The position numbers were made by a program, and so were the translations under genes. Positions 7,983 through 16,183 of a stretch of DNA of 64,000 bases are shown one piece after another. The notes under the pieces were generated by a model that had not been told where the DNA came from, searched no databases, and saw only the letters and a program-made list of their open reading frames with translations. This DNA comes from Candidatus Bariatricus faecipullorum (GTDB lineage: Bacteria > Bacillota > Clostridia > Lachnospirales > Lachnospiraceae): NCBI GenBank assembly GCA_019118525.1, contig DWYV01000004.1:1-64000 (forward strand), given 5' to 3'. The stretch's first letter is position 1. Every line of letters begins with the position of its first letter.

Positions 7983-8869
7983 TATTCGTCACCTCCACAA
8001 TGACCGCATCCGCCATGATGCGTGTCACCTTCCTGTAATTTCAGCATCGCTCTTCCCTCTTCGGTCTTATACATCTGCTGACGCTTCATCGCTTCATCGA
8101 AATTAACAAGGTGACCATCAAATTCCGGTCCGTCCACGCAGGCGAACTTAATCTCATCGCCTACATGAAGCCGGCAGGCTCCGCACATCCCTGTTCCGTC
8201 TACCATAATCGGATTCATGCTGACAATCGTGGGAATCTCAAGCTTCTTTGTCAGCAGGCATACAAATTTCATCATAATCATCGGTCCGATAGCCACGCAC
8301 AGGTCGTACCTATTTCCTTCTTCCACAAGCTTCTCCACCTTGGTGGTAACCATGCCAGCATGGCCGTAGGAACCGTCATCGGTACAGGGATAGTAGTTCC
8401 CTGCCACAGCTTTCATCTCTTCTTCCAGAAGAAGCAGGTCCTTCGTCTTGGAACCTACAATGACATCCACGTCAATGCCGTGCTCCTTCATCCATTTTAC
8501 CTGCGGATATACAGGCGCCGCGCCAACGCCGCCGGCCACGAAAAGAATTTTTTTCTTTTTGAGTTCTTCCGGGTCTTCTGACACGAATTCAGAAGGACAT
8601 CCCAGCGGTCCTGTCACATCGCGGAAGCTGTCCCCTGCTTTCAGGTATGACATCTTCATGGTGGATGCGCCGACAACCTGGAATACGATGGTAATTACGC
8701 CTTCTGCTCTGTCGTAGTCGCAGATAGTAAGGGGAATTCTCTCTCCCTTTTCGTCCATCTTTACGATGACGAACTGTCCGGGCTCGCAGTGTTTCGCCAC
8801 ACGGGGCGCTTCTACGTCCATAAGATAAATCTTATCAGCCAGCAGTTCGGCTTTTCTTATCTTGTACAT
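7982..8869 (-). CDS. nfnA: NfnS: small subunit of NADH-dependent ferredoxin:NADP+ oxidoreductase
   Basis: This 295-residue protein is a ferredoxin-NADP reductase-like module with an FAD domain (ending near GERIPLTICDYD), an NAD domain (ILFVAGGVGAAPVYPQ) and a C-terminal [2Fe-2S] site with CGAC and a later FACVDGPEF. It could also be named dihydroorotate dehydrogenase electron-transfer subunit PyrK, but no pyrD is present and NfnL follows immediately. The frame continues to 8905, but AGGAGG sits 7 bases before the ATG at 8869, which starts MYKIRKAELL. The C-terminal tail HHGGCGHCGG is unusually rich in His, Gly and Cys. Confidence 0.88.
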   Translation of the reverse strand: MYKIRKAELLADKIYLMDVEAPRVAKHCEPGQFVIVKMDEKGERIPLTICDYDRAEGVITIVFQVVGASTMKMSYLKAGDSFRDVTGPLGCPSEFVSEDPEELKKKKILFVAGGVGAAPVYPQVKWMKEHGIDVDVIVGSKTKDLLLLEEEMKAVAGNYYPCTDDGSYGHAGMVTTKVEKLVEEGNRYDLCVAIGPMIMMKFVCLLTKKLEIPTIVSMNPIMVDGTGMCGACRLHVGDEIKFACVDGPEFDGHLVNFDEAMKRQQMYKTEEGRAMLKLQEGDTHHGGCGHCGGDE

Positions 8870-8900
8870 TTTCATGCCTCCTAATTGTTTTACTCTTATC

Positions 8901-8929
8901 ATCATAAATTATTACATGACAAATATCAA
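8901..8929 (-). promoter_or_regulatory. Sigma-A promoter of nfnS-nfnL
   Basis: On the minus strand TTGATA (8924-8929) and TATGAT (8901-8906) are separated by 17 bases. The -10 lies about 32 bases upstream of the NfnS start. A weak Rex-box-like sequence overlaps and follows the -10. Confidence 0.65.
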
Positions 8930-8947
8930 GTAAAACTTGTACACAAG

Positions 8948-8977
8948 AAACGGGTTCCTGTGGTCAGGAACCCGTTT
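8948..8977 (-). terminator. Terminator of the iron alcohol dehydrogenase gene
   Basis: Arms AAACGGGTTCCTG and CAGGAACCCGTTT (13 bp, perfect) enclose the 4-base loop TGGT. It lies 17 bases past the dehydrogenase stop codon and is followed on the minus strand by CTTGTG, so the U-tract is provided mainly by the arm end. Confidence 0.75.
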
Positions 8978-8994
8978 CCGGTAAAATCTGCTGT

Positions 8995-10176
8995 TTAGAA
9001 ATCTACTTCTGTTCCGTAATATGTACAGGTGAACAGTTTTTCCATTGTGGCCGGGTCAATCGGTCTCGGATTGGAGCCTGTGCAGGCGTCTCCTACGGCC
9101 AGTTCTGCGATTTTGGAAATCTTCTCTTTGAATTCTGTCTCGTCAATACCGAACTCTTTCAGGGTTTTCGGAATATTGAGCTTCACGTTGTATTCATCAA
9201 TTTTTGCGCAGAGACTGTTAATCAGCGCCTTTTCGGAGGTTCCCGGAAGTCCCATTCTGCGTGCGATTTCTGCATATCTCTTGGCTGCAGCCGGGTCTTT
9301 TGCATTGTATTTGATTACATAGGGCAGATAGATAGCGTTGGCGCATCCGTGCGGGATATGTCCCGTGGAGAATGCGGCGCCGGTCTTGTGTGCCATGGAG
9401 TGTACAATTCCAAGAAGGGCATTGGAGAATGCCATTCCTGCCAGGCACTGTGCGTAGTGCATCTGCTCTCTCGCGGCCATATCGCAGTTGTAGGATGCCG
9501 GAAGGTAATCCAGAACCATCTCGATTGCCTGCAGGGCCAGCGGGTCTGTAAACGGACAGTTCAGCGTGGAGACATAAGCCTCAATTGCGTGAGTCAGGGC
9601 GTCCATTCCTGTGTAAGCTACCTGTTTTACCGGAAGTCCCATTACCAGGTCCGGATCTACGATAGCCACGTCCGGAGTGATGTTAAAATCTGCCAGCGGA
9701 TATTTTACGCCGGTCTGATAGTTTGTGATTACAGAAAATGCCGTAACTTCGGTAGCTGTACCGGAAGTAGAGGGAATTGCGGCGAATTTCGCTTTTGTCC
9801 TCAGTTCCGGGAAATTAAAGGGAATGCAAAGATCTTCAAAAGTGGTATCCGGGTATTCATAGAATGCCCACATTGCTTTTGCGGCGTCAATGGGAGAACC
9901 TCCGCCCATGGCTACAATCCAGTCCGGTTCGAATGCTCTCATGGCCTCTGCGCCCTTCATAACCGTTTCTACGGAAGGATCCGGCTCTACTCCTTCAAAC
10001 ACCTGCACTTCCATGCCGGCCTCTTTCAGGTAATTTACAGCCTTGTCCAGAAATCCCTGGCGTTTCATGGAACCGCCGCCGACAACGAGAATCGCTTTCT
10101 TTCCTTTCAGGTTCTTCAGCTCTTCCATGCATCCTTTTCCGTGATAAATGTCTCTTGGCAGTGTAAATCTGCTCAT
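8995..10176 (-). CDS. Iron-containing alcohol dehydrogenase
   Basis: The 393-residue protein is a group III alcohol dehydrogenase. It has the NAD(P) site GGGSPIDAAKAMW (residues 91-103) and likely metal ligands D192, H196, H263 and H276 in MDALTHAIEA, SMAHK and IPHG. It probably reduces acetaldehyde, butyraldehyde or another aldehyde with NADH to dispose of reducing equivalents in fermentation; the exact substrate is not determined by sequence. It is a single-gene unit with its own promoter and terminator. A sequence matching 12 of the 14 fixed positions of the Rex operator lies between its -10 box and start codon, and rex is in this same window. Confidence 0.93.
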   Translation of the reverse strand: MSRFTLPRDIYHGKGCMEELKNLKGKKAILVVGGGSMKRQGFLDKAVNYLKEAGMEVQVFEGVEPDPSVETVMKGAEAMRAFEPDWIVAMGGGSPIDAAKAMWAFYEYPDTTFEDLCIPFNFPELRTKAKFAAIPSTSGTATEVTAFSVITNYQTGVKYPLADFNITPDVAIVDPDLVMGLPVKQVAYTGMDALTHAIEAYVSTLNCPFTDPLALQAIEMVLDYLPASYNCDMAAREQMHYAQCLAGMAFSNALLGIVHSMAHKTGAAFSTGHIPHGCANAIYLPYVIKYNAKDPAAAKRYAEIARRMGLPGTSEKALINSLCAKIDEYNVKLNIPKTLKEFGIDETEFKEKISKIAELAVGDACTGSNPRPIDPATMEKLFTCTYYGTEVDF

Positions 10177-10200
10177 CTCATTTCACTCCTTTTCTGAAAT

Positions 10201-10218
10201 TTGATAATATTTTCACAA
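10201..10218 (-). promoter_or_regulatory. Candidate Rex operator at the alcohol dehydrogenase promoter
   Basis: The minus strand reads TTGTGAAAATATTATCAA. Compared with the clostridial Rex consensus TTGTTAA-N4-TTAACAA, 12 of 14 fixed bases match; the two differences are at symmetric positions 5 and 15. It begins 2 bases downstream of the -10 box, so bound repressor would cover the start of transcription. Confidence 0.65.
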
Positions 10219-10220
10219 TC

Positions 10221-10249
10221 ATTATAACTCTGTCCGTCTGTTTTTGCAA
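10221..10249 (-). promoter_or_regulatory. Sigma-A promoter of the alcohol dehydrogenase
   Basis: On the minus strand TTGCAA (10244-10249) and a perfect TATAAT (10221-10226) are 17 bases apart, about 45 bases upstream of the ATG at 10176. Confidence 0.8.
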
Positions 10250-10252
10250 TAG

Positions 10253-10283
10253 AAAAAGATTGCGCTGTACACGCAATCTTTTT
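10253..10283 (-). terminator. Terminator after the zinc-ribbon/TPR gene
   Basis: Arms AAAAAGATTGCG and CGCAATCTTTTT enclose a 7-base loop, with U-tracts on both strands. It lies 38 bases beyond the stop codon of the gene that ends at 10321 and insulates it from the alcohol dehydrogenase promoter. Confidence 0.85.
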
Positions 10284-10320
10284 GATTCCAAAACGTTTCA
10301 CAGACGGGTATCTCCCACAT

Positions 10321-11640
10321 CTAATAAACAAGTTCATAACTGCGGGTCGTGCTCTGGCTTACCCGACCGCTTTTATCAATGTATACAAAGGTAAAAACCG
10401 TACTTCCCTCCGGCATGTCGATAGGGCCGGTATAGAGCTCGGAGCCGGAGTCCGGCATGGTTCCGTCCGTTGTATAGCGGATTTCATAATCTTCCAGCTG
10501 TTCCACCTCAATCGTCTGGGAAGTGCTGTACTGTCCGGTGGAAGGTGTGACATTCGGCGCGGCAATCGCCGGAAATTCTATCTGGAAAGTCTTTTCCACG
10601 GTCACGCTCGGAATTCCTTCCTCGTTTACCGAAATCGCCTTCACCACCGTGGTTTCTTCATTCAGGGTGATGGGCTCCGTATACTTTGTACTGGAAGTGT
10701 CCGGTTCACTGCCGTCAGTTGTATAGTAGATGGCCGTACCGCTTCCGGTCAGTTCCAGGGCCTGTACGTCTTCATACACTTCATCCTCATCCAGACTAAA
10801 CTCCGGAGGTTCCGAGACATACTGGGCCAGCTCCCGCAAAACCCTGTCGCTGGAACAGTTCTCCAGAAGCTCGGATACTTTCTGCTCCTGGCTGGTATCC
10901 AGATAAAAAGTAATGGCCGCGCGGTAAAGTTCTGTATTGCTGTCCTGGCCTTCCAGGGCGTCCAGGAATACCTGCTCTGCCTGGTCCAGATTATCCTGCT
11001 CTATGTATACCTGGGACATTCCCGTATAGGCCTCCGGCCGTTCTTCGTCTCTGCTGACTGCCCGCTGGAACCGTGCCAGGGCGTCGTCGTAGTTGCCGGC
11101 TTCCAGGGCCTGATATCCCTGCCGGAGCTGGCCGCTGTAGGAATTCTGATAAATCAGGATTCCGCCTGCCACGGTCAGAATCAGCAGAATTCCAAGAATC
11201 AAAAGGAGCCGGAGCCGTTTTTTCTTTGCTCTCTCCCGCTTTTTCTCCGCTTTTCGTTTTCTGGCTGCCTGCTCTTCCCTGGACAGGCTTCTTGTACTGC
11301 TCAGGGAGCGGGTTCTGTCATCCATTCTGGACGTCCTGGTATGTCCTGTCGTCCTTCCCTGGGTACGCCCGGTCGCGCTGCGGCTCCGTCCCGTCATGCC
11401 TCTGTCCTGTCTTCCCGTATAATTCTGTCTTCCTGTATAATCCCGTCTGCGGTTTGAGTCCGCAGAACCGTTTTTCCGGTTCTCTTCCAGGGACATGGTC
11501 TTATCCAGTGCGCCTTTTACATGAGCTGTCAGGACTTCATCCAGCGGATTGTAATCCGGTACAATCTGTACCTCCCGTCCGCAGCGGGGACATACGAGCT
11601 GCTCTTCCGGTATATCGGCTCCACAATAAGTGCACTTCAT
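10321..11640 (-). CDS. Membrane protein with zinc ribbon, TPR and two CHB_HEX_C domains
   Basis: The 439-residue protein has an N-terminal zinc ribbon (C3, C6, C17, C20), an Arg/Ser/Thr-rich low-complexity linker (60-120), a basic stretch and one membrane helix (about 143-165). TPR-like helices follow (168-265). Two chitobiase C-terminal-type beta domains (about 285-355 and 362-437) each carry a YTTDG-x-PD motif. The N-terminus should face the cytosol and the TPR/beta part the outside. Such zinc-ribbon/TPR/CHB proteins are common in Lachnospiraceae and unassigned in function. The frame continues to 11754, but AGGAGGAGAC precedes the ATG at 11640, and the zinc ribbon starts there. It follows ftsK by 76 bases. 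Confidence 0.8.
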   Translation of the reverse strand: MKCTYCGADIPEEQLVCPRCGREVQIVPDYNPLDEVLTAHVKGALDKTMSLEENRKNGSADSNRRRDYTGRQNYTGRQDRGMTGRSRSATGRTQGRTTGHTRTSRMDDRTRSLSSTRSLSREEQAARKRKAEKKRERAKKKRLRLLLILGILLILTVAGGILIYQNSYSGQLRQGYQALEAGNYDDALARFQRAVSRDEERPEAYTGMSQVYIEQDNLDQAEQVFLDALEGQDSNTELYRAAITFYLDTSQEQKVSELLENCSSDRVLRELAQYVSEPPEFSLDEDEVYEDVQALELTGSGTAIYYTTDGSEPDTSSTKYTEPITLNEETTVVKAISVNEEGIPSVTVEKTFQIEFPAIAAPNVTPSTGQYSTSQTIEVEQLEDYEIRYTTDGTMPDSGSELYTGPIDMPEGSTVFTFVYIDKSGRVSQSTTRSYELVY

Positions 11641-11716
11641 GTCTTTCGTCTCCTCCTGGTTTTCACTGCCTCCACACAGTTTCGTCTGTCTCAGCGCAGG
11701 TGTCAGCCTGCGCCAT

Positions 11717-14293
11717 CTATGTATTCTGCTCCAGCCCTGCCAGATACTGTTCAAATTCTTCCATGGTCATCAGTATCTTCCTGGGCTTTGTTCCTTCTTC
11801 CTCGCCTACCACGCCTGCCTGGGCAAGCTGGTCCATAATGCGGGCGGCACGGTTAAATCCGATTTTAAATACCCGCTGTAGCATCCCGATAGATGCCTTC
11901 TCTTTTTCAATAATGAATTTTCCGGCGTCCGCAAAATATGCGTCCCTCTCGTCCTGGTCATGGGCCGCCCCATGTCCGGAACCGGGCTGGCTGGTTTCTA
12001 CCTGATTCTGCATTTCCTCATCATAAGACGCTTTTCCGTTATGCTCTTTGAGGTAATCCACCACGGTCTGCACTTCCTTATCGGACACAAAAGCGCCCTG
12101 TACCCGCACCGGTTTCTGGTAACCGGCAGGATAAAACAGCATATCGCCTTTTCCCAGCAGTTTTTCTGCGCCGTTCATATCAATAATCGTCCGGGAATCC
12201 ACACCGGAGGATACGGAAAAGGCAATTCTGGACGGCATGTTGGCCTTAATCAGACCGGTAATGACGTTTACGGATGGCCGCTGGGTCGCCAGTACAAGAT
12301 GGATTCCGGCCGCTCTGGCAAGCTGTGCCAGCCGGCAGATAGCCGCCTCAACATCCCCCGGCGCAACCATCATCAGGTCCGCAAGCTCGTCCACGATAAT
12401 GACAATCTGCGGCAGTTTCTGGGGGGCGTCCGGTCTACTGGTCAGTTTTCCCTTGACAATCCGTTCATTAAATCCCTTCAGGTCCCTTACATTATATTCT
12501 GCAAACAGGCGGTATCTCTTATCCATCTCGGCCACCGCCCAGTTCAGGGCTCCCGCGGCTTTCTTCGGGTCTGTAACCACCGGAATCATCAGGTGCGGAA
12601 TTCCGTTGTATACACTCAGTTCCACAACCTTCGGGTCTACCATGATAAGTTTTACCTCGTCCGGTTTCGCCTTATAGAGAATACTCATGATAATCGTATT
12701 GATACAGACCGACTTTCCGGAACCGGTAGCGCCAGCCACCAGAAGATGGGGCATTTTGGCTATGTCCGAGATAACAACGTTTCCGCCGATATCCCGGCCG
12801 GTGGCAAAGGAAAGTTTGGATTTGCTCTTCTGAAATTCTTCGGATTCCAGCAGGTCCCGAAGCATAACGGCTGTATTCTCTTTGTTGGGAACCTCGATTC
12901 CCACGGCTGCCTTTCCCGGAATCGGCGCTTCTATCCGAATATCCGCGGCGGCCAGATTCAGTTTAATATCATCCGCCAGTCCTACAATTTTGCTGACTTT
13001 TACCCCCATTTCCGGCTGCAGTTCATACCGGGTCACGGCAGGTCCGCAGCTGATGTTGGTCACGGTCACGTTTACCCCGAAGGTCCGCAGGGTCTGCTGA
13101 AGTTTCTGGGCAGTCTCCCGCAGATGGGCGTCGGATTCTCCGCCGTGGCCGGAACCTTTTTTCAGCAGGGAAAGGGGCGGAATCCTGTATTTTCTGGCCG
13201 CTTCCTTCCCGTCCTTTTCTTCCGGACCGTTCCGGAGAGGCACTGCCCTTCCTGCTTCCGCCATAGCCTCTTTCAGAAATTCCGGCGGGTCCATATCCAT
13301 CGTCTGCCCCTTTGCCGGGCTTTCTGTGCTTTCGGTCTGTACCGGCTCTTCCTCCGGTTCCGGCGTCAGTTCCGTGGCGGACACCGGCATGGCGCGGTTA
13401 ATGACCACACCGTCAAGAGGCATCTGCCCGGTCTGCTCCATAATATGCTTCGCCGCCGCTTCGCTGGCGTCAGCCAGGACGCTGGTAACATCCTTCCGGA
13501 TACGGCTGGTAGCCTGGGGGATACGTGTGGTTCCTCCGGCTGTGTTTTTCTTTTTCCTGGACAGTTCCCTCTGATTCTCTTCTGACTTATCCAGTGTCGT
13601 GTCAAAAGATACACCGGCGACCTGATGGTCCATCCGTTTCTGCTCCCGTTCTTCCTGTTCTTTTGCCGCCCGCTCTGCTTTTCTGGCGGCAGCTTCTTCC
13701 CGGTGACGCTGCATGTCTTCCACGGTTTTTTCATATGCTTCCCGGCTTCCTTTGCGGATACCGCCAAGAATCGACCGCTCCGTAATCAGGACAATGCAGA
13801 TTACCATCAGAATAATGGTGATGACATATGTCCCTGCCACGCCTACCGCGGGCGTCATAATGTCCGCGACGGTCGCCCCGGCAAGTCCGCCCCTGCCGTC
13901 AATCAGTTCCAGCAGGATACACAGAAGAAGCATGAGAACCACTCCTGCGGCCGTCTTAATATAGGCCACTGCATTTCCCCGGTTGGACACCAGAAAGGAT
14001 ATCCCGCCGAACAGAAGGAAAGGAAATATGTACGCCATCCAGCCAATAATCCGGAGCATAAAGTTCCGGACGGTTTCCCCCACGAATCCGGCTATGCCGA
14101 AATTACTGATTAGCAGAAAAATGCTGACAGCCAGGGTAACCCATATAATAATCTCTGTGGCAAGAAAACTGCCGGACTGCGCCTTCGCACTGCTGCGGCC
14201 TCTGCCCTTTGTGGCAGTTTTTTTCGCAGTCCGTGTTCCCGTTGTTTTTTTTGTCGTTGTACGCTTTTTTGTGCTTCCTTTTTTTGAAGCCAT
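11717..14293 (-). CDS. ftsK: DNA translocase FtsK/SpoIIIE
   Basis: The 858-residue protein has a Lys/Thr-rich start, about four membrane helices within residues 44-170, a charged linker, then the RecA-like motor with Walker A GATGSGKS (521-528) and Walker B IVDELADLMMV. It ends in the winged-helix gamma domain (MLQRVFKIGFNRAARIMD). It pumps double-stranded DNA through the division or sporulation septum, oriented by gamma-domain reading of polar sequences. AGGGGGAGG precedes the ATG. It has its own promoter, and tepA lies just upstream, an order also found in Bacillus (tepA-spoIIIE). Confidence 0.97.
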   Translation of the reverse strand: MASKKGSTKKRTTTKKTTGTRTAKKTATKGRGRSSAKAQSGSFLATEIIIWVTLAVSIFLLISNFGIAGFVGETVRNFMLRIIGWMAYIFPFLLFGGISFLVSNRGNAVAYIKTAAGVVLMLLLCILLELIDGRGGLAGATVADIMTPAVGVAGTYVITIILMVICIVLITERSILGGIRKGSREAYEKTVEDMQRHREEAAARKAERAAKEQEEREQKRMDHQVAGVSFDTTLDKSEENQRELSRKKKNTAGGTTRIPQATSRIRKDVTSVLADASEAAAKHIMEQTGQMPLDGVVINRAMPVSATELTPEPEEEPVQTESTESPAKGQTMDMDPPEFLKEAMAEAGRAVPLRNGPEEKDGKEAARKYRIPPLSLLKKGSGHGGESDAHLRETAQKLQQTLRTFGVNVTVTNISCGPAVTRYELQPEMGVKVSKIVGLADDIKLNLAAADIRIEAPIPGKAAVGIEVPNKENTAVMLRDLLESEEFQKSKSKLSFATGRDIGGNVVISDIAKMPHLLVAGATGSGKSVCINTIIMSILYKAKPDEVKLIMVDPKVVELSVYNGIPHLMIPVVTDPKKAAGALNWAVAEMDKRYRLFAEYNVRDLKGFNERIVKGKLTSRPDAPQKLPQIVIIVDELADLMMVAPGDVEAAICRLAQLARAAGIHLVLATQRPSVNVITGLIKANMPSRIAFSVSSGVDSRTIIDMNGAEKLLGKGDMLFYPAGYQKPVRVQGAFVSDKEVQTVVDYLKEHNGKASYDEEMQNQVETSQPGSGHGAAHDQDERDAYFADAGKFIIEKEKASIGMLQRVFKIGFNRAARIMDQLAQAGVVGEEEGTKPRKILMTMEEFEQYLAGLEQNT

Positions 14294-14359
14294 GAAACCT
14301 CCCCCTTAATTCTCTTTATACAACCCCTTGTATTTTATCCATTTTCGCATACATATTTT

Positions 14360-14388
14360 ATTATAGCATTTAGACTCCACCATGTCAT
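14360..14388 (-). promoter_or_regulatory. Sigma-A promoter of ftsK/spoIIIE
   Basis: On the minus strand ATGACA (14383-14388) and TATAAT (14360-14365) are 17 bases apart, about 65 bases upstream of the ftsK start codon. The -35 deviates from TTGACA at one base. Confidence 0.7.
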
Positions 14389-14391
14389 TAC

Positions 14392-15210
14392 TTAATTTTC
14401 ATCAGTATTTTTCCGTTTTTCGTCTATCATTTCATGCAATTTTTTGAAAGCGTCGCTGATACCGCCCACTTCATCGATGAGTCCCTCTTCTACCGCTTCC
14501 CCGCCTTCCAGCATGGTTCCTACGTCCTTTACAAGCTGAGTCGGGTCCAGCATCAGTTCTTCTATCCGCTCCTGGCTCATCCGGGAATGGGCGGCCAGAA
14601 AGCCGGTTATTCTGTCCTGGGTTTTCTCCATATTTCTCAGGCTCTGGGCCACGCCGATAAACATGCCGCTGGTCCGTACCGGGTGGATAATCATGGTGCC
14701 GCTTGGCACGATAAAAGAGTAGTCCGCGGACACAGCCAGCGGTCCGCCAATGGAATGGCTTCCACCCAGAACCAGAGATACCGTGGGTTTGCTTAAGGAG
14801 GCTATCATTTCGGCGATTGCCAGTCCTGCTTCCACATCTCCGCCCATGGTGTTCAGAAGAATCAGGACGCCGTCGGTCTCCTGACTGTTTTCAATCTCCG
14901 CCAGCCTGGGGAGCAGATGCTCGTATTTTGTAGCCTTGGTGTTTCCTGCCACGGATTCGTGTCCCTCTATCTCACCGATAACGGTCAGAAGCTCAATTCT
15001 GTGGGCCTGCTTTCCCTGCAGGGAGAGCGCTCCGGTCTCCCGGATATGGTCGTCCTTTGCCGATTCATCCTGGGATGTTTCTTCCTCACCGGTCTCTCCT
15101 GATGGTTCCCCATCGTTCTGCTCCTGCGCGCAGTCTGCCTCTTTTTTCCCCTTTTCCCGTTTCCGAATGTGATACTCTTTCATATCGCTGTCGTCATACA
15201 CTTCAATCAT
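14392..15210 (-). CDS. tepA: ClpP-family serine protease TepA (translocation-enhancing protein)
   Basis: The 272-residue protein has a charged, probably disordered N-terminus (1-70) and a ClpP/crotonase fold. The likely nucleophile is the second Ser in GGSHSIGG (about residue 153) and the catalytic His is in MIIHPVRTSG. B. subtilis TepA (YmfB) is a cytosolic ClpP-like protein reported to aid preprotein secretion. GGGAGG lies before the ATG at 15210. Its position next to spoIIIE/ftsK is conserved in Firmicutes. No ClpX-type partner is nearby. Confidence 0.9.
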   Translation of the reverse strand: MIEVYDDSDMKEYHIRKREKGKKEADCAQEQNDGEPSGETGEEETSQDESAKDDHIRETGALSLQGKQAHRIELLTVIGEIEGHESVAGNTKATKYEHLLPRLAEIENSQETDGVLILLNTMGGDVEAGLAIAEMIASLSKPTVSLVLGGSHSIGGPLAVSADYSFIVPSGTMIIHPVRTSGMFIGVAQSLRNMEKTQDRITGFLAAHSRMSQERIEELMLDPTQLVKDVGTMLEGGEAVEEGLIDEVGGISDAFKKLHEMIDEKRKNTDEN

Positions 15211-15264
15211 TGCACTTCCTCCCTATTTATGTGCTCCTGGATAGTATGGCGTATTCTGTCCGGT

Positions 15265-16176
15265 TTATTCAGGGAAACGGGGAGATTTGTATATCTCAAT
15301 TTCACTTTCATAATACTGTTCCTGAAAGTGAACTGCCTTTGCAATAATATCCCGATTAAAATGAAATCCTTCCGGAGCGGCAACCAGTTTATCTTCTACA
15401 TCGTCATGGCGGTGGACGATTCCGATGATACGGGCCGTATATTCTTCAACCGGAACATCTACGCCAAGCAGATACACATCGAGTTCTTCCCCGTCCCCGC
15501 CAAATACACTGGGTATGTATCCGTAATTCACCGGATAGGTAAGGTCAGGATACTTCGGATGTATACTTCCGGCGGGTCTGTCTATTTTTATATCAATCGT
15601 TTTCCCAAGACAGGATTTTACAAGTGCTTTTCGCAAAGTAGAAACGATAAAATCATGTTTTCCCCTGAGGTAGGCTTCTCTTCCGTTTTCGCCCGGATTC
15701 TGCCGGGCAAGAGATAGCTTCAGCGCTTCATATTCTTTTGCCGCCGTGGGCGTACTGTTAAGATAATCCCGGAAGTTTATATAATTTATCCAGTCCATAC
15801 TGTTTGTCCGTACAACATGGATGAAATGCGTCTGCAAATCTCCTGTACCTTCATAAAAATTTCCGCAGGCAAACAGCAGCTGGTCTTTGACCTGCGCCTG
15901 GACATTTGGGCGATAGTAAAAACCATGGTCTTTTAATTCCTTTTCAAAGCGGAGAATCTCATCGAAATCATCCACCGCGACCGCGATATCAATAATTGGT
16001 TTTGCCTTTATGGAAAGGACAGAGGTGCTCCCCACATGCTGAATATCTTTTATTACATTCCCCAGAATCTGTTTCAGCCGGGAAATGGTCTTCTGCGCTT
16101 CTAATCCCCATTCTTTTTCGTGCTCATACAGTTTTACGGTTCCACGTTTTAACCCGATTATTCCCTTTCCCTCCAT
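15265..16176 (-). CDS. Fusion: GrpB-family nucleotidyltransferase-like domain plus inorganic pyrophosphatase domain
   Basis: Residues 8-185 match the GrpB/UPF0157 family, including HVGSTSV at 47-53 and the following KPIIDIAV strand. Residues 190-298 match the short clostridial type of family I inorganic pyrophosphatase: TYPVNYGYIPS, DGEELDVY (D228, E230, D233) and HDDVEDKL (D258-D262). GrpB proteins resemble nucleotidyltransferases, which release pyrophosphate, so a fused pyrophosphatase would pull such a reaction forward. That coupling is inference. The ATG at 16176 has no good upstream Shine-Dalgarno. An ATA codon at 16161, which would give M-IGLKRGTVKL as in typical GrpB proteins, is well spaced behind GGAGG. 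Base use is more AT-rich than its neighbours. Confidence 0.8.
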   Translation of the reverse strand: MEGKGIIGLKRGTVKLYEHEKEWGLEAQKTISRLKQILGNVIKDIQHVGSTSVLSIKAKPIIDIAVAVDDFDEILRFEKELKDHGFYYRPNVQAQVKDQLLFACGNFYEGTGDLQTHFIHVVRTNSMDWINYINFRDYLNSTPTAAKEYEALKLSLARQNPGENGREAYLRGKHDFIVSTLRKALVKSCLGKTIDIKIDRPAGSIHPKYPDLTYPVNYGYIPSVFGGDGEELDVYLLGVDVPVEEYTARIIGIVHRHDDVEDKLVAAPEGFHFNRDIIAKAVHFQEQYYESEIEIYKSPRFPE

Positions 16177-16183
16177 ACAGCAG

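Noticed and set aside
11960-13585. 541-codon plus-strand open frame
   Set aside because: It is antisense to ftsK/spoIIIE, which has full domain support; the product is His/Arg/Gly-rich and matches nothing.
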